A stretch of DNA of 7,075 nucleotides from positions 1 through 7,075 of the forward strand of contig JBFMCQ010000127.1 of the NCBI GenBank assembly GCA_040754295.1, given 5' to 3'. The position numbers and the translations under genes were made by a program. The notes under the pieces are model-generated. The model worked only from the letters and a program-made list of their open reading frames with translations, searched no databases and was not told the DNA's origin. Below, piece by piece: positions 6,892 through 7,075 of this stretch (its first letter is position 1; each line of letters opens with the position of its first letter). This stretch comes from Solimonas sp040754295. Its GTDB lineage: Bacteria > Pseudomonadota > Gammaproteobacteria > Nevskiales > Nevskiaceae.

Positions 6892-6954
6892 GCCGGGTGT
6901 AGCCAGAATCAGGCTCGCTCCGCTGCGAGGCTACGCGCCTTGCAGCGTCGCGAT
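6874..6954 (+). repeat. Nested inverted repeat spanning the propeller stop codon
   Basis: ATCGCGACGCTGC at 6874-6886, inside the last codons of the propeller gene, is the exact reverse complement of 6942-6954. The 13-bp arms are 55 nt apart and enclose a smaller hairpin. The transcript could fold into a long structured 3' end. No T-tract follows, so it is not a classical intrinsic terminator. Confidence 0.6.
6897..6936 (+). repeat. Inner stem-loop after the propeller gene
   Basis: GTAGCC (6899-6904) pairs with GGCTAC (6929-6934), extendable by a G-T and a G-C pair to 6897/6936. Within it CTCGC (6914-6918) can pair with GCGAG (6925-6929), sharing one base with the outer stem. An alternative small hairpin AGCC/GGCT (6901-6904 / 6912-6915) excludes the larger fold. 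It lies 5 nt after the stop codon and may cap or protect the mRNA 3' end. Confidence 0.45.
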
Positions 6955-7075
6955 CTTGCACGCCGGCCGCGGCCGTGACCGCCGGGCACGGTCCGAGCAT
7001 GGGTTTACGTGCGGATGCGGCCGATGCGCGAAAGAGTCAACCGCGGCCGACCTTCAGGCAACCGCAGGCGGCCGC
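6955..7075. other. Non-coding tail with no supported gene
   Basis: I see no gene here that I can support. Short frames open at ATG 6999 and GTG 7009 and run off the window end, but neither has a convincing ribosome site or recognisable protein sequence. The last eight bases form GCGGCCGC, expected by chance at times in DNA of this composition. Confidence 0.4.

Noticed and set aside
7068..7075. NotI recognition site at the very end of the window
   Set aside because: It might suggest a cloned-insert boundary, but the start of the window shows no matching site and GC-rich DNA contains such sites by chance.

Overview
The window is GC-rich, densely coded DNA with every credible gene on the + strand. 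Codons favour G/C in third position and the proteins are Gram-negative envelope proteins, so a high-GC proteobacterium is likely. A gammaproteobacterium of the Nevskiales/Pseudomonas type is my guess, but nothing here fixes the taxon.

Layout: (1) 1-2130, the 3' part of a gene for a large DUF1302-type outer-membrane beta-barrel; its start lies upstream of the window. (2) 2145-2897, an uncharacterised lipoprotein, 14 nt downstream and with its own Shine-Dalgarno. (3) 2898-3190, a 293-nt non-coding gap that is unusually structured: two adjacent perfect or near-perfect hairpins, a GC hairpin, a UUCG-tetraloop hairpin followed by a T-tract (a good intrinsic terminator), and a 25-bp palindrome close to the next start codon. 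(4) 3191-5848, an 885-residue RND/MMPL-family inner-membrane transporter. (5) 5899-6891, a secreted YCF48/BNR-like beta-propeller protein. (6) 6892-7075, non-coding, with a nested inverted repeat that begins inside the last codons of the propeller gene.

The four proteins cover the envelope: outer-membrane barrel, lipoprotein (probably outer-membrane anchored), inner-membrane RND pump and periplasmic propeller. DUF1302, RND and YCF48-like genes are familiar neighbours in proteobacteria, often with DUF1329 and sometimes near steroid, lipid or hydrocarbon catabolism genes. Here no DUF1329 gene is visible and an unfamiliar lipoprotein sits beside the barrel. I infer a trans-envelope system for a hydrophobic substrate; the substrate and direction of transport cannot be read from the sequence. 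The internal terminator suggests two transcription units, barrel plus lipoprotein and RND plus propeller.
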